64,000 nt of DNA, taken from the NCBI RefSeq assembly GCF_002414005.1, contig NZ_DHYG01000066.1, positions 68,810 to 132,809 on the forward strand. The letters run 5' to 3'. The translations under genes were made by a program, and so were the position numbers. Positions within the stretch are counted from its first letter, which is position 1; each line of letters begins with the position of its first letter. This DNA is from Psychrobacter sp. UBA5136 (GTDB taxonomy: Bacteria > Pseudomonadota > Gammaproteobacteria > Pseudomonadales > Moraxellaceae). Under the pieces are notes generated by a model. The model made no database searches. It saw only the letters and a program-made list of their open reading frames with translations, and was not told the DNA's origin. Positions 9,146 through 17,861 of the stretch are shown one piece after another.

Positions 9146-9195
9146 TTTTAACCCAAGAACTGGTAAGCTCGACGTTTATTTTCTTATTTTTTAAC

Positions 9196-9636
9196 CTAAG
9201 GTCTAACTACCACATAATCATTTGTGTTAATTATAATCTCTGAGGGCTGATCGACAACGATACGGACAATATTGTTATCAGCGACTTGCGATTTATAATA
9301 GTTGTCTTCGGCAACCGTACAACCCAGGCAGCGACCCATTGCATCCCATGGCTCAACGAACAATTTTTGCTGTGCTTGGTCGGCATTGCCACCGATAAGA
9401 GAGAAGGGCAGACTCACAAGATAAGCGGCGGTACCCGCCACAGCGGTTACTAACTGTAATGGTTTGCCGACAACAGTATCAACCATCATGGTCTCATAAG
9501 AGGGACCGAAATCCGTTTCATCGATTTCTATCGCTGCTAAAGCTGGTTGTATGCTAGCAAAAATCAAGCTTGTGCTTGCTATCATGGTCAGTAGTTTATA
9601 TTTGACTGTGCGTTTCATTTTAGCTGGAGCGCTCAT
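9196..9636 (-). CDS. Small exported protein of unknown function
   Basis: 146 aa with an N-terminal signal peptide (basic start, hydrophobic core, cleavage near QPALAA, about residue 35). A glycine/alanine-rich hydrophobic segment in the middle (AVAGTAAYLVSLPFSLIGGN) could insert into a membrane, and a MGRCLGCT motif has two Cys. Similar small exported proteins with a valine-rich segment and an AGT..VSLPF motif are known to me from related Moraxellaceae, but I know of no function. AGGATA upstream supports the first ATG. It is a lone gene, convergent with typA. Confidence 0.75.
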   Translation of the reverse strand: MSAPAKMKRTVKYKLLTMIASTSLIFASIQPALAAIEIDETDFGPSYETMMVDTVVGKPLQLVTAVAGTAAYLVSLPFSLIGGNADQAQQKLFVEPWDAMGRCLGCTVAEDNYYKSQVADNNIVRIVVDQPSEIIINTNDYVVVRP

Positions 9637-9962
9637 AATGATATCCTAAAACTCATAAGAGGTATGATTAATAGCTGCGGCTATTTCCACACAGAGTCAA
9701 TTTCTCTATAGGAACAATGCGACAACGATAGCTATTTTAAATATTATAGATAAATGCACTGCATTATTTATAGAATATTAGCACTATTAAAGCAAGATGT
9801 ATGCTAATAAGCAACAAAAATGCGCAGCTTATCTTTATTTGAAAGACATTTTTTAGCACGAGTGTGTTGCTTGAGCGCGTTGATTAAAAACTTGATAATT
9901 TGTACTTGTTGGGTCGCTTAAAGTCTTCAGAGTTTTTTTAAAGCCATTGTTATAAAGCTTTG
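9637..9962. other. 326-bp spacer between mutM and the exported-protein gene
   Basis: AT-rich with no ORF. On the minus strand TATAAT (complement of 9743-9748) could be a -10 for the exported-protein gene, but the -35 is poor. No clear terminator for mutM was found. Confidence 0.4.
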
Positions 9963-10901
9963 TTAGGCATTGATTGGTTGACAGTTAGGACAATAGACAC
10001 TAGCACGTCCATTCAGCTTAATGTTTTCTAATAGCGTGTCACAATGCGGACAAGATTCGCCTTGTCTGCCATAAACATTTAGAGTCTGTTGAAAATAACC
10101 CGTTTGACCGCTAGCGACGGTAAAATCGCGCAATGTGGAGCCGCCAAGGGTTATCGCTTTTTTCAAGATTGCCTTAATATGCTCAACTAGCGTAACCATT
10201 TGCTCATACGAGACTTCATGAGCGGGCGTTGCAGGATTGATGCCGGATAAAAAAAGACTTTCTGTCGCGTATATATTACCAACGCCAACAACGACTTGCT
10301 GTTCCATGATGACTGATTTAATAGCGCGTTTGATAGGCTGCTTACTAGCAGTTTTATTAGCTACGTTATCACGAGAGGTTCGATTTGGATTACTTGAGCG
10401 CTGGATTAACTGGTATAAATAATCAGCGGTAAACGCTTCTGATAACGGTTCAGGGCCCAAATGATCTAAGAGCTTATGACCATAGTCCTCAAGCCATAAC
10501 ACCGATCCAAAACGCCTCGGATCGTAATAATGGAGCTGAGTTTGCATATTATCAGCGCCGTTAAAGGTCACCACCAGATGGTCATGTTTACGTTTATCCG
10601 TACCATAGCTGTGCTGCTGTAGGCTGCCTGACATACCCAGATGAATCAAAAGTTGGCGCGGAGCTAAGGTACTTGACTGGATAGGAGTGCGAGTGTCAGC
10701 AGAAATGAGCGGTATAAAATTTAGGATTAAATATTTTGCTCGGCGCTCGACGCTATCTAACGTGTAATCAACCAGTTGATCCAAATCATCGGGCATCGAC
10801 CAGCGTAGTTTTGGTTGAAAAACTTTGACATTGACCACTTGTTGACCTAACAAGGGTTCAAGGCTGGTTTTGGTGGTTTCTACTTCGGGCAACTCAGGCA
10901 T
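9963..10901 (-). CDS. mutM: Formamidopyrimidine-DNA glycosylase
   Basis: Base-excision repair enzyme removing 8-oxoguanine and formamidopyrimidines, with AP-lyase activity. It starts MPELPEVET, giving the catalytic Pro2 and Glu3, and has the helix-two-turn-helix region (GVGNIYATESLFLSGINP) and a C-terminal zinc finger with Cys pairs CPHC and CPNC. 312 aa is about 40 longer than E. coli Fpg because of polar insertions near residues 85-95 and 180-195. It lies 62 bp downstream of relA on the same strand and may be cotranscribed with it. Confidence 0.96.
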   Translation of the reverse strand: MPELPEVETTKTSLEPLLGQQVVNVKVFQPKLRWSMPDDLDQLVDYTLDSVERRAKYLILNFIPLISADTRTPIQSSTLAPRQLLIHLGMSGSLQQHSYGTDKRKHDHLVVTFNGADNMQTQLHYYDPRRFGSVLWLEDYGHKLLDHLGPEPLSEAFTADYLYQLIQRSSNPNRTSRDNVANKTASKQPIKRAIKSVIMEQQVVVGVGNIYATESLFLSGINPATPAHEVSYEQMVTLVEHIKAILKKAITLGGSTLRDFTVASGQTGYFQQTLNVYGRQGESCPHCDTLLENIKLNGRASVYCPNCQPINA

Positions 10902-10963
10902 AGTATTTCTTATAAGAGCTATTATGAATAAAGGGCATTGTCGAAAAGTTCAAGTTTTAATGA

Positions 10964-13516
10964 TCAAACAACCGCACGGCGCGCATGCAAAATACCATGC
11001 TGCTGTTCGAGCTTAGCGAGTAGTTTAGACAAGTGCGCCAGCCCTGAAACTTCTACATGAAACTTTAAAAAGGCAATATTGTCATCATTGCTTAGCGTCT
11101 CAACCTGACGGATATTGACGTTTTCTTTATCAATAATTTGGGTCAAATCACGTAGTAACCCGCGCCTGTCATAGGCTTCTACATGGATATCTACCGGCTG
11201 ATAACGGCCCGCTTTAACCGTCCAAGCAGCGTCAATTCCGCGCTCAGGATCGCGCTCAATTAAGCGTAGATATTCGGGGCAGCCGCGATTATGTACGCTG
11301 ACGCCGCGCGACAAGGTTATGTAGCCGGCGATTGGCTCACCGTGGACAGGGTGACAGCAGCCCGCTAGGTTAATCTCGATATTGTCCAAGCCATCGATAC
11401 GGATTTTGTAAGCATCAAGTTTCCCGGCATTTCTGGTATCAATACTCGGGGTAAAGTCTTCCTCAGGTTTTTCAGGCTCTAGATCCAGCTGACGAGAGAT
11501 ATGACTGGTCAACTGGTTGAGACTGATATCACCCGTCACTAAACCTACCACAATATCATCGGTGTTATTGACGTTAAAATGCTGAATATAATCATTTAAA
11601 TCGATACTGTTTGGATGTACCGATAAGCGCTCAAGCTCTTTACTGAGCATTTGGCGACCGATCTCGATGTTTTTATCGCGGTCTTGTTTATTAAACCATT
11701 GGCGCAGTTTTGAGCGGGCGCGGTTGGTATGAATATAACCAAGTGAGGCAACCAGCCAATCGCGGTTAGGTTCACGTGAGGCTTTGGTGATAATTTCAAC
11801 TTGTTCGCCAGTTTTGAGCTGATAAGTCAGCGGCACATAGCGCTGATTGACGCGCGCCGCTTGCGCACGATTACCGACTTGCGTATGTACATAATAGGCG
11901 AAATCCAGTACCGTTGCGCCTTTTGGCAGCTCAGTAATATCGCCATCACGGCTAAAGATATAAATCCGCTCAAGCTCATCAAAATCAACCAATTGCTCTT
12001 CTTCGTCAAACTCGATTTCTTCTAATTCTTCGCCTGTTAACAATGCTGAGCGCGGCTGATTGCGCGTTTCATTATTAATAGAGAGCAGTTGTCTTAATGA
12101 GCTGATTCTTTGGTTAAGATAATTGTCCTTTTTATTTTTTAAGCCTTCTTTGTAATTAACGTGCGCGCACATGCCAAGCTCGGCTTCAAAGTGCATTTCT
12201 TGGGTGCGAATTTGAACTTCTAGTGATTTGTTTTCGGCAATGACGGCGGTATGTAGCGAGCGATAACCGTTCGATTTTGGATTGGTAATATAATCGTCAA
12301 ATTGCTCGGGAATATAGCGCCATAAACCGTGTACCAACCCCAAAACGTGATAGCAGTCTGAGGGGCTGGTGACCAAAACTCGGAGTGCACGAATGTCATA
12401 AAGCTGATCAAAGGACAAACCTTTGAGCTTCATTTTTCGATAAATAGAGTAAATGTGCTTTACGCGTCCTGAAACTTCGCCCTCGATACCCGCTTCCGCC
12501 AAAGCTTCATTGAGCTTATCTTGCACGCGCTGGATATAAGATTCACGCTCGCTACGTTTTTCTGATAACAGCTTGGCGATTTCTTTATAACGCTCGGGCG
12601 CGAGATAGCGAAACGCTAAGTCTTCAAGCTCCCATTTTAACTGAGCGATACCCAATCGGTGGGCCAGTGGCGCATAAATGGTCATGACCTCACGTGCGAC
12701 CCGATGTTGGCGCTCTTCGCTAGAAAAGGTCAGCTCACGCATGGCAAAGGTACGTTCAGCCAGCTTGATGAGCACCACGCGCACATCGTTGGTGACGGAG
12801 ATGAGCATGCTATAAATATTGGAGAGCTGATCGCGCTGATTATTAACGAAGTGGTCTTCTAGGCGCTTATTGCTTTCGATAATCTCAGACAGTTTACCCA
12901 TCGCCAACGTATCTTTGACCAAGGTTGAGATATCGGCGCCGAATTTTTTTTCAATTTCCGCTAAGCTAATAATCGCTTTACGCGCGCTGCGATAGAGCAT
13001 CGCCGCAACGAGTGCGTTTTCATCCTGATAAAGGTAAGTTAAGATATCGGTCATCGCAATACCCGTGACATACGCGCCTGAACGCTCAGATTCACTGGTA
13101 TTCATATGACTGCGGATAAACTCGCAAGCAGTAGCCAGATTCGGTACAGACTCTTGACCAATACGCTTGGCGACATTATCGAGCCACGTAGGAACGTCGA
13201 TATTTATTTGATCTAAATCAATCGCTTCTAGCTCTTTTTCTGCCAACGTAGAGGCGTCATTAAGCAGCTGATTGTCCAAATACTCCTCTTTAAGCTTTGG
13301 GTCATGATCCTGATAAGCATACTGGGCAGAGCGATCAAAGGTGGTGTGCAATTTATGAGTGGACAGCTGATATTTGATGTCATGCGGAATTTGGGCATAG
13401 CTATTGGCAGACTGATGAGAGCGTTGACTCGCGACCAGTTGTGCCGCCAATGTTGCGCTATCGGCTTGCGTGGTTTGTCCATCTACCAGCGGTAATCCTT
13501 CACGAATTTTTACCAT
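10964..13516 (-). CDS. relA: (p)ppGpp synthetase RelA
   Basis: Ribosome-associated synthetase making (p)ppGpp when uncharged tRNA occupies the A site. The N-terminal HD-type domain lacks the HD hydrolase motif (it reads LYRSARKAII where SpoT has HDVIED), so this is RelA rather than SpoT. The synthetase domain (about residues 370-480) has YDIRALRV and NGYRSLHTAV, followed by EVQIRTQEMH. TGS (about 515-575), a Cys-containing region (AGCCHPV) and a C-terminal ACT domain follow. 850 aa is about 100 longer than E. coli RelA, mostly at the N-terminus. AGGAG precedes the ATG. Upstream lies rlmD, the conserved rlmD-relA neighbourhood. Confidence 0.95.
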   Translation of the reverse strand: MVKIREGLPLVDGQTTQADSATLAAQLVASQRSHQSANSYAQIPHDIKYQLSTHKLHTTFDRSAQYAYQDHDPKLKEEYLDNQLLNDASTLAEKELEAIDLDQINIDVPTWLDNVAKRIGQESVPNLATACEFIRSHMNTSESERSGAYVTGIAMTDILTYLYQDENALVAAMLYRSARKAIISLAEIEKKFGADISTLVKDTLAMGKLSEIIESNKRLEDHFVNNQRDQLSNIYSMLISVTNDVRVVLIKLAERTFAMRELTFSSEERQHRVAREVMTIYAPLAHRLGIAQLKWELEDLAFRYLAPERYKEIAKLLSEKRSERESYIQRVQDKLNEALAEAGIEGEVSGRVKHIYSIYRKMKLKGLSFDQLYDIRALRVLVTSPSDCYHVLGLVHGLWRYIPEQFDDYITNPKSNGYRSLHTAVIAENKSLEVQIRTQEMHFEAELGMCAHVNYKEGLKNKKDNYLNQRISSLRQLLSINNETRNQPRSALLTGEELEEIEFDEEEQLVDFDELERIYIFSRDGDITELPKGATVLDFAYYVHTQVGNRAQAARVNQRYVPLTYQLKTGEQVEIITKASREPNRDWLVASLGYIHTNRARSKLRQWFNKQDRDKNIEIGRQMLSKELERLSVHPNSIDLNDYIQHFNVNNTDDIVVGLVTGDISLNQLTSHISRQLDLEPEKPEEDFTPSIDTRNAGKLDAYKIRIDGLDNIEINLAGCCHPVHGEPIAGYITLSRGVSVHNRGCPEYLRLIERDPERGIDAAWTVKAGRYQPVDIHVEAYDRRGLLRDLTQIIDKENVNIRQVETLSNDDNIAFLKFHVEVSGLAHLSKLLAKLEQQHGILHARRAVV

Positions 13517-13906
13517 AGCCCACTCCTCTTAGCTATTCTAAATTGATTAAAAGCGCATTTACCGTGCACACCTTAAATCTCGATGGGTAAAGTGCCAGCT
13601 ATAAATCAATTCAGCCGCTAAAAAATCCTTTTTTAGCAGCTATAAAATGACAGATATAGATAATATATCAAGCAGTGAGTTAGGATACTCACGATATCTT
13701 GCTGAAGAAAGCCTAAATATATTGGCTGTTATTATCTCATGTCACAATGACAAATCAAGCAAGGCTCTGTAATGATAATGTCGCTTTCGATAACATCGCG
13801 CCTGTTTAGCCCTACCGTTCAAACCCCTTTTGTATAAAACGATAGAGTTAAAAAGGGACGTTATTACGGGTTAAAGGGTTGTTATCACGGGTTAAAATGT
13901 CAGGCG
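13517..13906. other. 390-bp spacer between rlmD and relA
   Basis: No ORF. It should hold the relA promoter on the minus strand. It contains a perfect 9-bp palindrome, GCTAAAAAA (13617-13625) / TTTTTTAGC (13629-13637) with a 3-base loop, about 100 bp upstream of the relA start. Confidence 0.5.
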
Positions 13907-15448
13907 CTAAGCTGCCACTTTCTCAAAGCGCGCGATAGACTCAACGTGTCCGGTATGACAAAACATATCCATAACGCCGGCATGGGTTAAACGATAACCT
14001 TGCTCTAATAACGCTCTGGTATCACGCGCGAGGGTAGCTGGGTTACAAGAAACATAGACAATACGCTCGGCATTAAATTTTGGCAAATACTGCATAATCT
14101 CCCACGCGCCCGAACGCGGTGGATCGATAAGTAGGGCATCAAAGCCTTGATTGGCCCAAGGTTTATCGGTGCAGTCTTGGGTTAAATCTTGGCTATAAAA
14201 CTCCGTATTATTAATCCCGTTGCGGCGGGCGTTATCGGCGGCGCGCGCGGTCATGGCTTCGCTGCCTTCAACGCCAACCACCGAGCCCGTCTCGCCAACT
14301 AAGCGCGCTAGCGGTAAGCTAAAGTTGCCCAAACCACTGAACAAATCCAGTACGCGTTCGCCTGCTTTTAGGTCTAATAAATCACAAGCAAGCTTGGTCA
14401 TCTGACGGTTTACCGATAAATTAACCTGAGTAAAGTCCGTTGGGATAAATTCAAACGTCAAATCATACTCCGGCAACTGATAATATAAGCGCCCAAACTG
14501 CTCACTCATATCATCGTTGGCCGTCAAGGCTATACGCTCAATGCTATCGGCACCTTTTGACTGCAGATATAACTGCCAATTGCGCGCCGCAAAAAACGCC
14601 TTTAATTTTTCAACATCAGCATCAGATAATGGCGCTAAATGACGCACGATAAGGGCAACGGGCTGATCGCCATCGGGTAGCTCTGGCAGCGCTTCACCCA
14701 TTGCTAATTCAAGCTGAGCAATCTTATCACGGCTCTCTAGGGTACTGATAAGCGCTTTTAAATTTTCAATCTCAAAGCCAATACGTGGGTCTAAGATATG
14801 ACATTCATTTAACTCTGCTAAAAAGTTACTCGAGCGCTCACGGAAACCAACTAAGGCCGTTTCTTTTTTGGCGACATAACGCACGCCGAGCCGCGCTTTG
14901 GTACGGTAACCTAAGCGATCGCCAACCACAGGCGCAAGCCACTGATCAGGCTCGACATTGGCTTGATGAATCAGCTTTTCGGCAAGCACCGATTGCTTAA
15001 AGTTAATTTGACCATCGGGTTGCCAATGTTGCAAACTACAGCCGCCGCAGACGACAAAATGCGGGCAGGGCGGTACAGCGCGCTCAGGGTTTGGATTGGC
15101 CGTAATACTCTCAGCATCGCCTTCTTCAAAACTGCTACGGCTGTTGGTGATTTTAACCAAAGCACTTTCACCCGGTAGCGCAAAGCTGACAAAAATCTTT
15201 TTGCCGTGTTTGTCTTTGATATGACCGTCGGCTTCACCGAAACCATTGCCATAAATAGCAACACCGCGACCATCATGCGACAAGCCATCTATTTTAAAGG
15301 GTAATGGCTCAGCGTCTTTTAAACGGCGGCGGGTTTTTGACGAAGGCTTGGATTTTTTCTTACTTGGCGGCATAGTAATGGTCTGAGTCTCGTTAGGTTG
15401 CTGGCTGGCGTTTAGTGTGGTAGAGGTTTTGGAATCGGTGGGCTGCAT
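13907..15448 (-). CDS. rlmD: 23S rRNA (uracil-1939-C5)-methyltransferase RlmD
   Basis: Iron-sulfur methyltransferase that makes m5U1939 in 23S rRNA using SAM. A basic N-terminal tail precedes a TRAM domain (about residues 50-110). The [4Fe-4S] ligands are visible as a C-x5-C-x2-C cluster (CPHFVVCGGC, near residues 127-136) plus the Cys in NECHIL. The SAM motif is VLDLFSGLGNF, and the catalytic end has DPPRSG and the nucleophile Cys468 in VSCNPATLARD. 513 aa against about 433 in E. coli reflects the long N-terminus. AAGGCAGG supports the start. Confidence 0.95.
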   Translation of the reverse strand: MQPTDSKTSTTLNASQQPNETQTITMPPSKKKSKPSSKTRRRLKDAEPLPFKIDGLSHDGRGVAIYGNGFGEADGHIKDKHGKKIFVSFALPGESALVKITNSRSSFEEGDAESITANPNPERAVPPCPHFVVCGGCSLQHWQPDGQINFKQSVLAEKLIHQANVEPDQWLAPVVGDRLGYRTKARLGVRYVAKKETALVGFRERSSNFLAELNECHILDPRIGFEIENLKALISTLESRDKIAQLELAMGEALPELPDGDQPVALIVRHLAPLSDADVEKLKAFFAARNWQLYLQSKGADSIERIALTANDDMSEQFGRLYYQLPEYDLTFEFIPTDFTQVNLSVNRQMTKLACDLLDLKAGERVLDLFSGLGNFSLPLARLVGETGSVVGVEGSEAMTARAADNARRNGINNTEFYSQDLTQDCTDKPWANQGFDALLIDPPRSGAWEIMQYLPKFNAERIVYVSCNPATLARDTRALLEQGYRLTHAGVMDMFCHTGHVESIARFEKVAA

Positions 15449-15518
15449 AAACCTGCCTTAAATAAAAGTAATAAATGATAAACAATAAATAATTAAAAAT
15501 AGGGAGTAGAAATGTCTG

Positions 15519-16343
15519 CTATGGAGCGGGCGCGGATGACCAATCAGCAATAAACTCATGATGACGTGGACTGCCATCCGCTTGAGTATAATTCGCTAAA
15601 TAATCACGGCTTTGCTGCTGCCATGCCTCAAAATCTGGTGAAGATAATTGCCCGGTTAACCGCAGCCAGCGCAGATATATCAGCCAAGTATTCATCACAT
15701 CAGATTCACAATATATCGACAGCGTTTGCCAATCATTATTGCTGACCAGCTCGCCAACCATACTGCCATCGACGTCCGTTTTTCCGGGTAAGCCGTAAAG
15801 ACTGGCAACGACATCCATGGCTTCGCGGCGACTGGCACCGTATTGGCTAAATCTGTCCATCAAGTCAAGATGACGGCTGTGAAAACGATTGACATAATTA
15901 TCAAAACGCATGTTTTTGATGCGCTCGCCTTCTTCAAACAGCCACGGCGCGGATAAGTCATACTGCATGGCGCGATAAATAAGCACCGGAATATCAAAGC
16001 CTGAGCCGTTCCAGCTGATCAATTGTGGCAATTTTTCAAGATCACTAAAGGCGCGAAAAAATTTGCTCAGGATGTCTTTTTCGCTAAACTTATCGGCAGT
16101 CAAAGAAAACAAGGAGAATTTACCGTCTTTAATATAGAGCGCAGAGATACAAACAATGCGCTGCAGCGGTAAACGCATAAAGTCATGCCCCGCTTCTTGA
16201 ACACGTAGCGCCGTCAGCGCGCTCAACGCATCGGCGTCATTAAGCTCAGCCAACTGCGGATAGATACGGCGGGCAGCGTCGGTATCGGCGACGGTCTCAA
16301 TATCAAAAACCAAGACTGGTTTGGACGAAAGGGCATTTGACAT
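15519..16343 (-). CDS. PolB-like DEDD 3'-5' exonuclease domain protein
   Basis: Predicted exonuclease of the DnaQ-like superfamily. Exo I is FDIET (Asp14, Glu16), Exo II is WNGSGFDIPVL, and the third motif YCESDVMNTWLIYLR supplies the last acidic residue in the Y-x3-D style used by PolB-type proofreading domains. It has no polymerase domain, and 274 aa fits the stand-alone PolB-like exonuclease family; the substrate is unknown. It lies 24 bp downstream of cysM and 70 bp upstream of rlmD on the same strand, so it may share a transcript with them. Confidence 0.85.
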   Translation of the reverse strand: MSNALSSKPVLVFDIETVADTDAARRIYPQLAELNDADALSALTALRVQEAGHDFMRLPLQRIVCISALYIKDGKFSLFSLTADKFSEKDILSKFFRAFSDLEKLPQLISWNGSGFDIPVLIYRAMQYDLSAPWLFEEGERIKNMRFDNYVNRFHSRHLDLMDRFSQYGASRREAMDVVASLYGLPGKTDVDGSMVGELVSNNDWQTLSIYCESDVMNTWLIYLRWLRLTGQLSSPDFEAWQQQSRDYLANYTQADGSPRHHEFIADWSSAPAP

Positions 16344-16367
16344 AAATAATCCTGACTGTTTATAAGC

Positions 16368-17336
16368 TTATGGGGTGGCGTTATCAGTGCTGTCGTCAGC
16401 GTCGTTAGCATTGTATAAGCCCGTCGATAAATAACGATCGCCGCGATCGCAAACGATAAAGGCAACGACTGCATTGGGGTTTTCTTTGGCAACTTCTGCT
16501 GCGGCCCATGCTGCTGCGCCTGAAGAAACACCCGCAAAAATACCTTCGGTTTTGGCCAATTTACGCATATAAACTTCGGCAACCCGCTGGTCAACATCCA
16601 TGATATCGTCAACCAAGTCTGCCTCAAAAATACCTGGCATATAGGCTGCAGGCCAGCGGCGAATACCAGCAATAGACGCTTCTTCGTCTGGTTGCAGACC
16701 GATAACTTTAACGTCAGGGTTTTGCTCTTTTAGGTATTGCGCGACGCCAGTAATGGTGCCAGTGGTGCCCATCGAGCTGATAAAGTGGGTGATTTTACCG
16801 TTTGTTTGTTGCCATAATTCAGGACCAGTGGTTAGATAATGCGCCTGTTTATTATCAGGGTTATTAAACTGATCGAGCACAATGCCTTTTCCGTCCGCTT
16901 GCATTTGCAGCGCCATATCGCGCGCGGCTTCTATACCTTCATCGACTTCGACAAGCGTCGCGCCATAAGCGGCCATCGCGTCTTTACGCTCTTGGGTCGA
17001 GTTGGTCGGCATAAATAAAGTGATTGGATAACCGCGCATCGCCGCCACCATCGCTAAAGCAATGCCCGTATTGCCGCTGGTCGCTTCAATGAGCATGTCG
17101 CCCGGTTTGATGTCGCCGCGCTGCTCCGCTTGATAAATCATATTAAAGGCAGGACGGTCTTTTACTGAACCAGCAGGATTATTGCCTTCAAGCTTGGCAA
17201 GCAATACCGCGCCATTAGCAATCTGCTCTTGCTCAGGCAGGCGCTTCAATTTGACCAATGGTGTCTGACCCACGCAGTCGGCAAGGTCAGTGATTTGCGT
17301 AATAAAATTGGCGTTTGACTGGGCCGTAGCGGACAT
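16368..17336 (-). CDS. cysM: Cysteine synthase B
   Basis: PLP enzyme making cysteine from O-acetylserine and sulfide or thiosulfate. Visible landmarks are TPLVKLKRLPE, the PLP lysine K59 in NNPAGSVKDRP, the substrate loop EATSGNTG, and the phosphate-binding SSMGTTGTITG. The RRWP segment near residue 215 is typical of the CysM rather than CysK subgroup. 322 aa is slightly long because of a short polar C-terminal tail. AAGGA precedes the ATG. It is divergent from the barA/gacS kinase, as in Pseudomonas-type gacS-cysM neighbourhoods. Confidence 0.95.
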   Translation of the reverse strand: MSATAQSNANFITQITDLADCVGQTPLVKLKRLPEQEQIANGAVLLAKLEGNNPAGSVKDRPAFNMIYQAEQRGDIKPGDMLIEATSGNTGIALAMVAAMRGYPITLFMPTNSTQERKDAMAAYGATLVEVDEGIEAARDMALQMQADGKGIVLDQFNNPDNKQAHYLTTGPELWQQTNGKITHFISSMGTTGTITGVAQYLKEQNPDVKVIGLQPDEEASIAGIRRWPAAYMPGIFEADLVDDIMDVDQRVAEVYMRKLAKTEGIFAGVSSGAAAWAAAEVAKENPNAVVAFIVCDRGDRYLSTGLYNANDADDSTDNATP

Positions 17337-17861
17337 AAGGAATCCTTATCGATGATTAGTTTTTTAATTGGTACTGTTTATGAATTGAACCTGTTTAAAT
17401 GATAGCTATTAAAACCTTATCAATAATAGGTCAGTACCTTATAACTGTCAGGTATTTATTGTGGTTAATAAAAAGTTGCGTCATTATATCATTTTGTTTT
17501 CAGCTGCGCTTAATGCATCAAGTGTTATTGGTGATAGAGTAGTTTATTTATATTTATTTATAAATCAAATGCTAAGGTTGGCTTTTTTAGCAAGCAACGC
17601 TGGGCGGCAATGAGCGTCAATCGATGAGATTCCTTTATGAATGGCTAACCGCCTCTCATAAAATCCTGTTAAGATAATCTCAATTTAAACCCGCTATCTT
17701 AAATAGCATTCTGCGGGTTTGATTTGCCGCGCTTGCAGTGAGGTAAATCAAATAAAAGGCGCCAAAAGCTGCGCAACCTGTATTTCAGTCGCAAATATCC
17801 CAGCAGTCGCGTACCTTGTTTAAATGAAGCTAAAAAAATATCAGCGGAGAAAAAAATCAGC
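17337..17861. other. 525-bp divergent spacer between cysM and barA
   Basis: No credible ORF. It contains an inverted repeat AAACCCGC (17687-17694) / GCGGGTTT (17713-17720) with a second small hairpin inside, GCTAT (17693-17697) / ATAGC (17703-17707), forming a cruciform-like structure about 150 bp before barA. It should contain promoters for both genes; no convincing hexamers were found. Confidence 0.5.

Larger units (their letters stand above)
8886..9195. other. 310-bp convergent spacer after typA
   Basis: Contains two terminator hairpins (8981-9027 and 9113-9145) and no gene. The first serves typA; the second can work in both directions for the facing minus-strand gene. Confidence 0.6.
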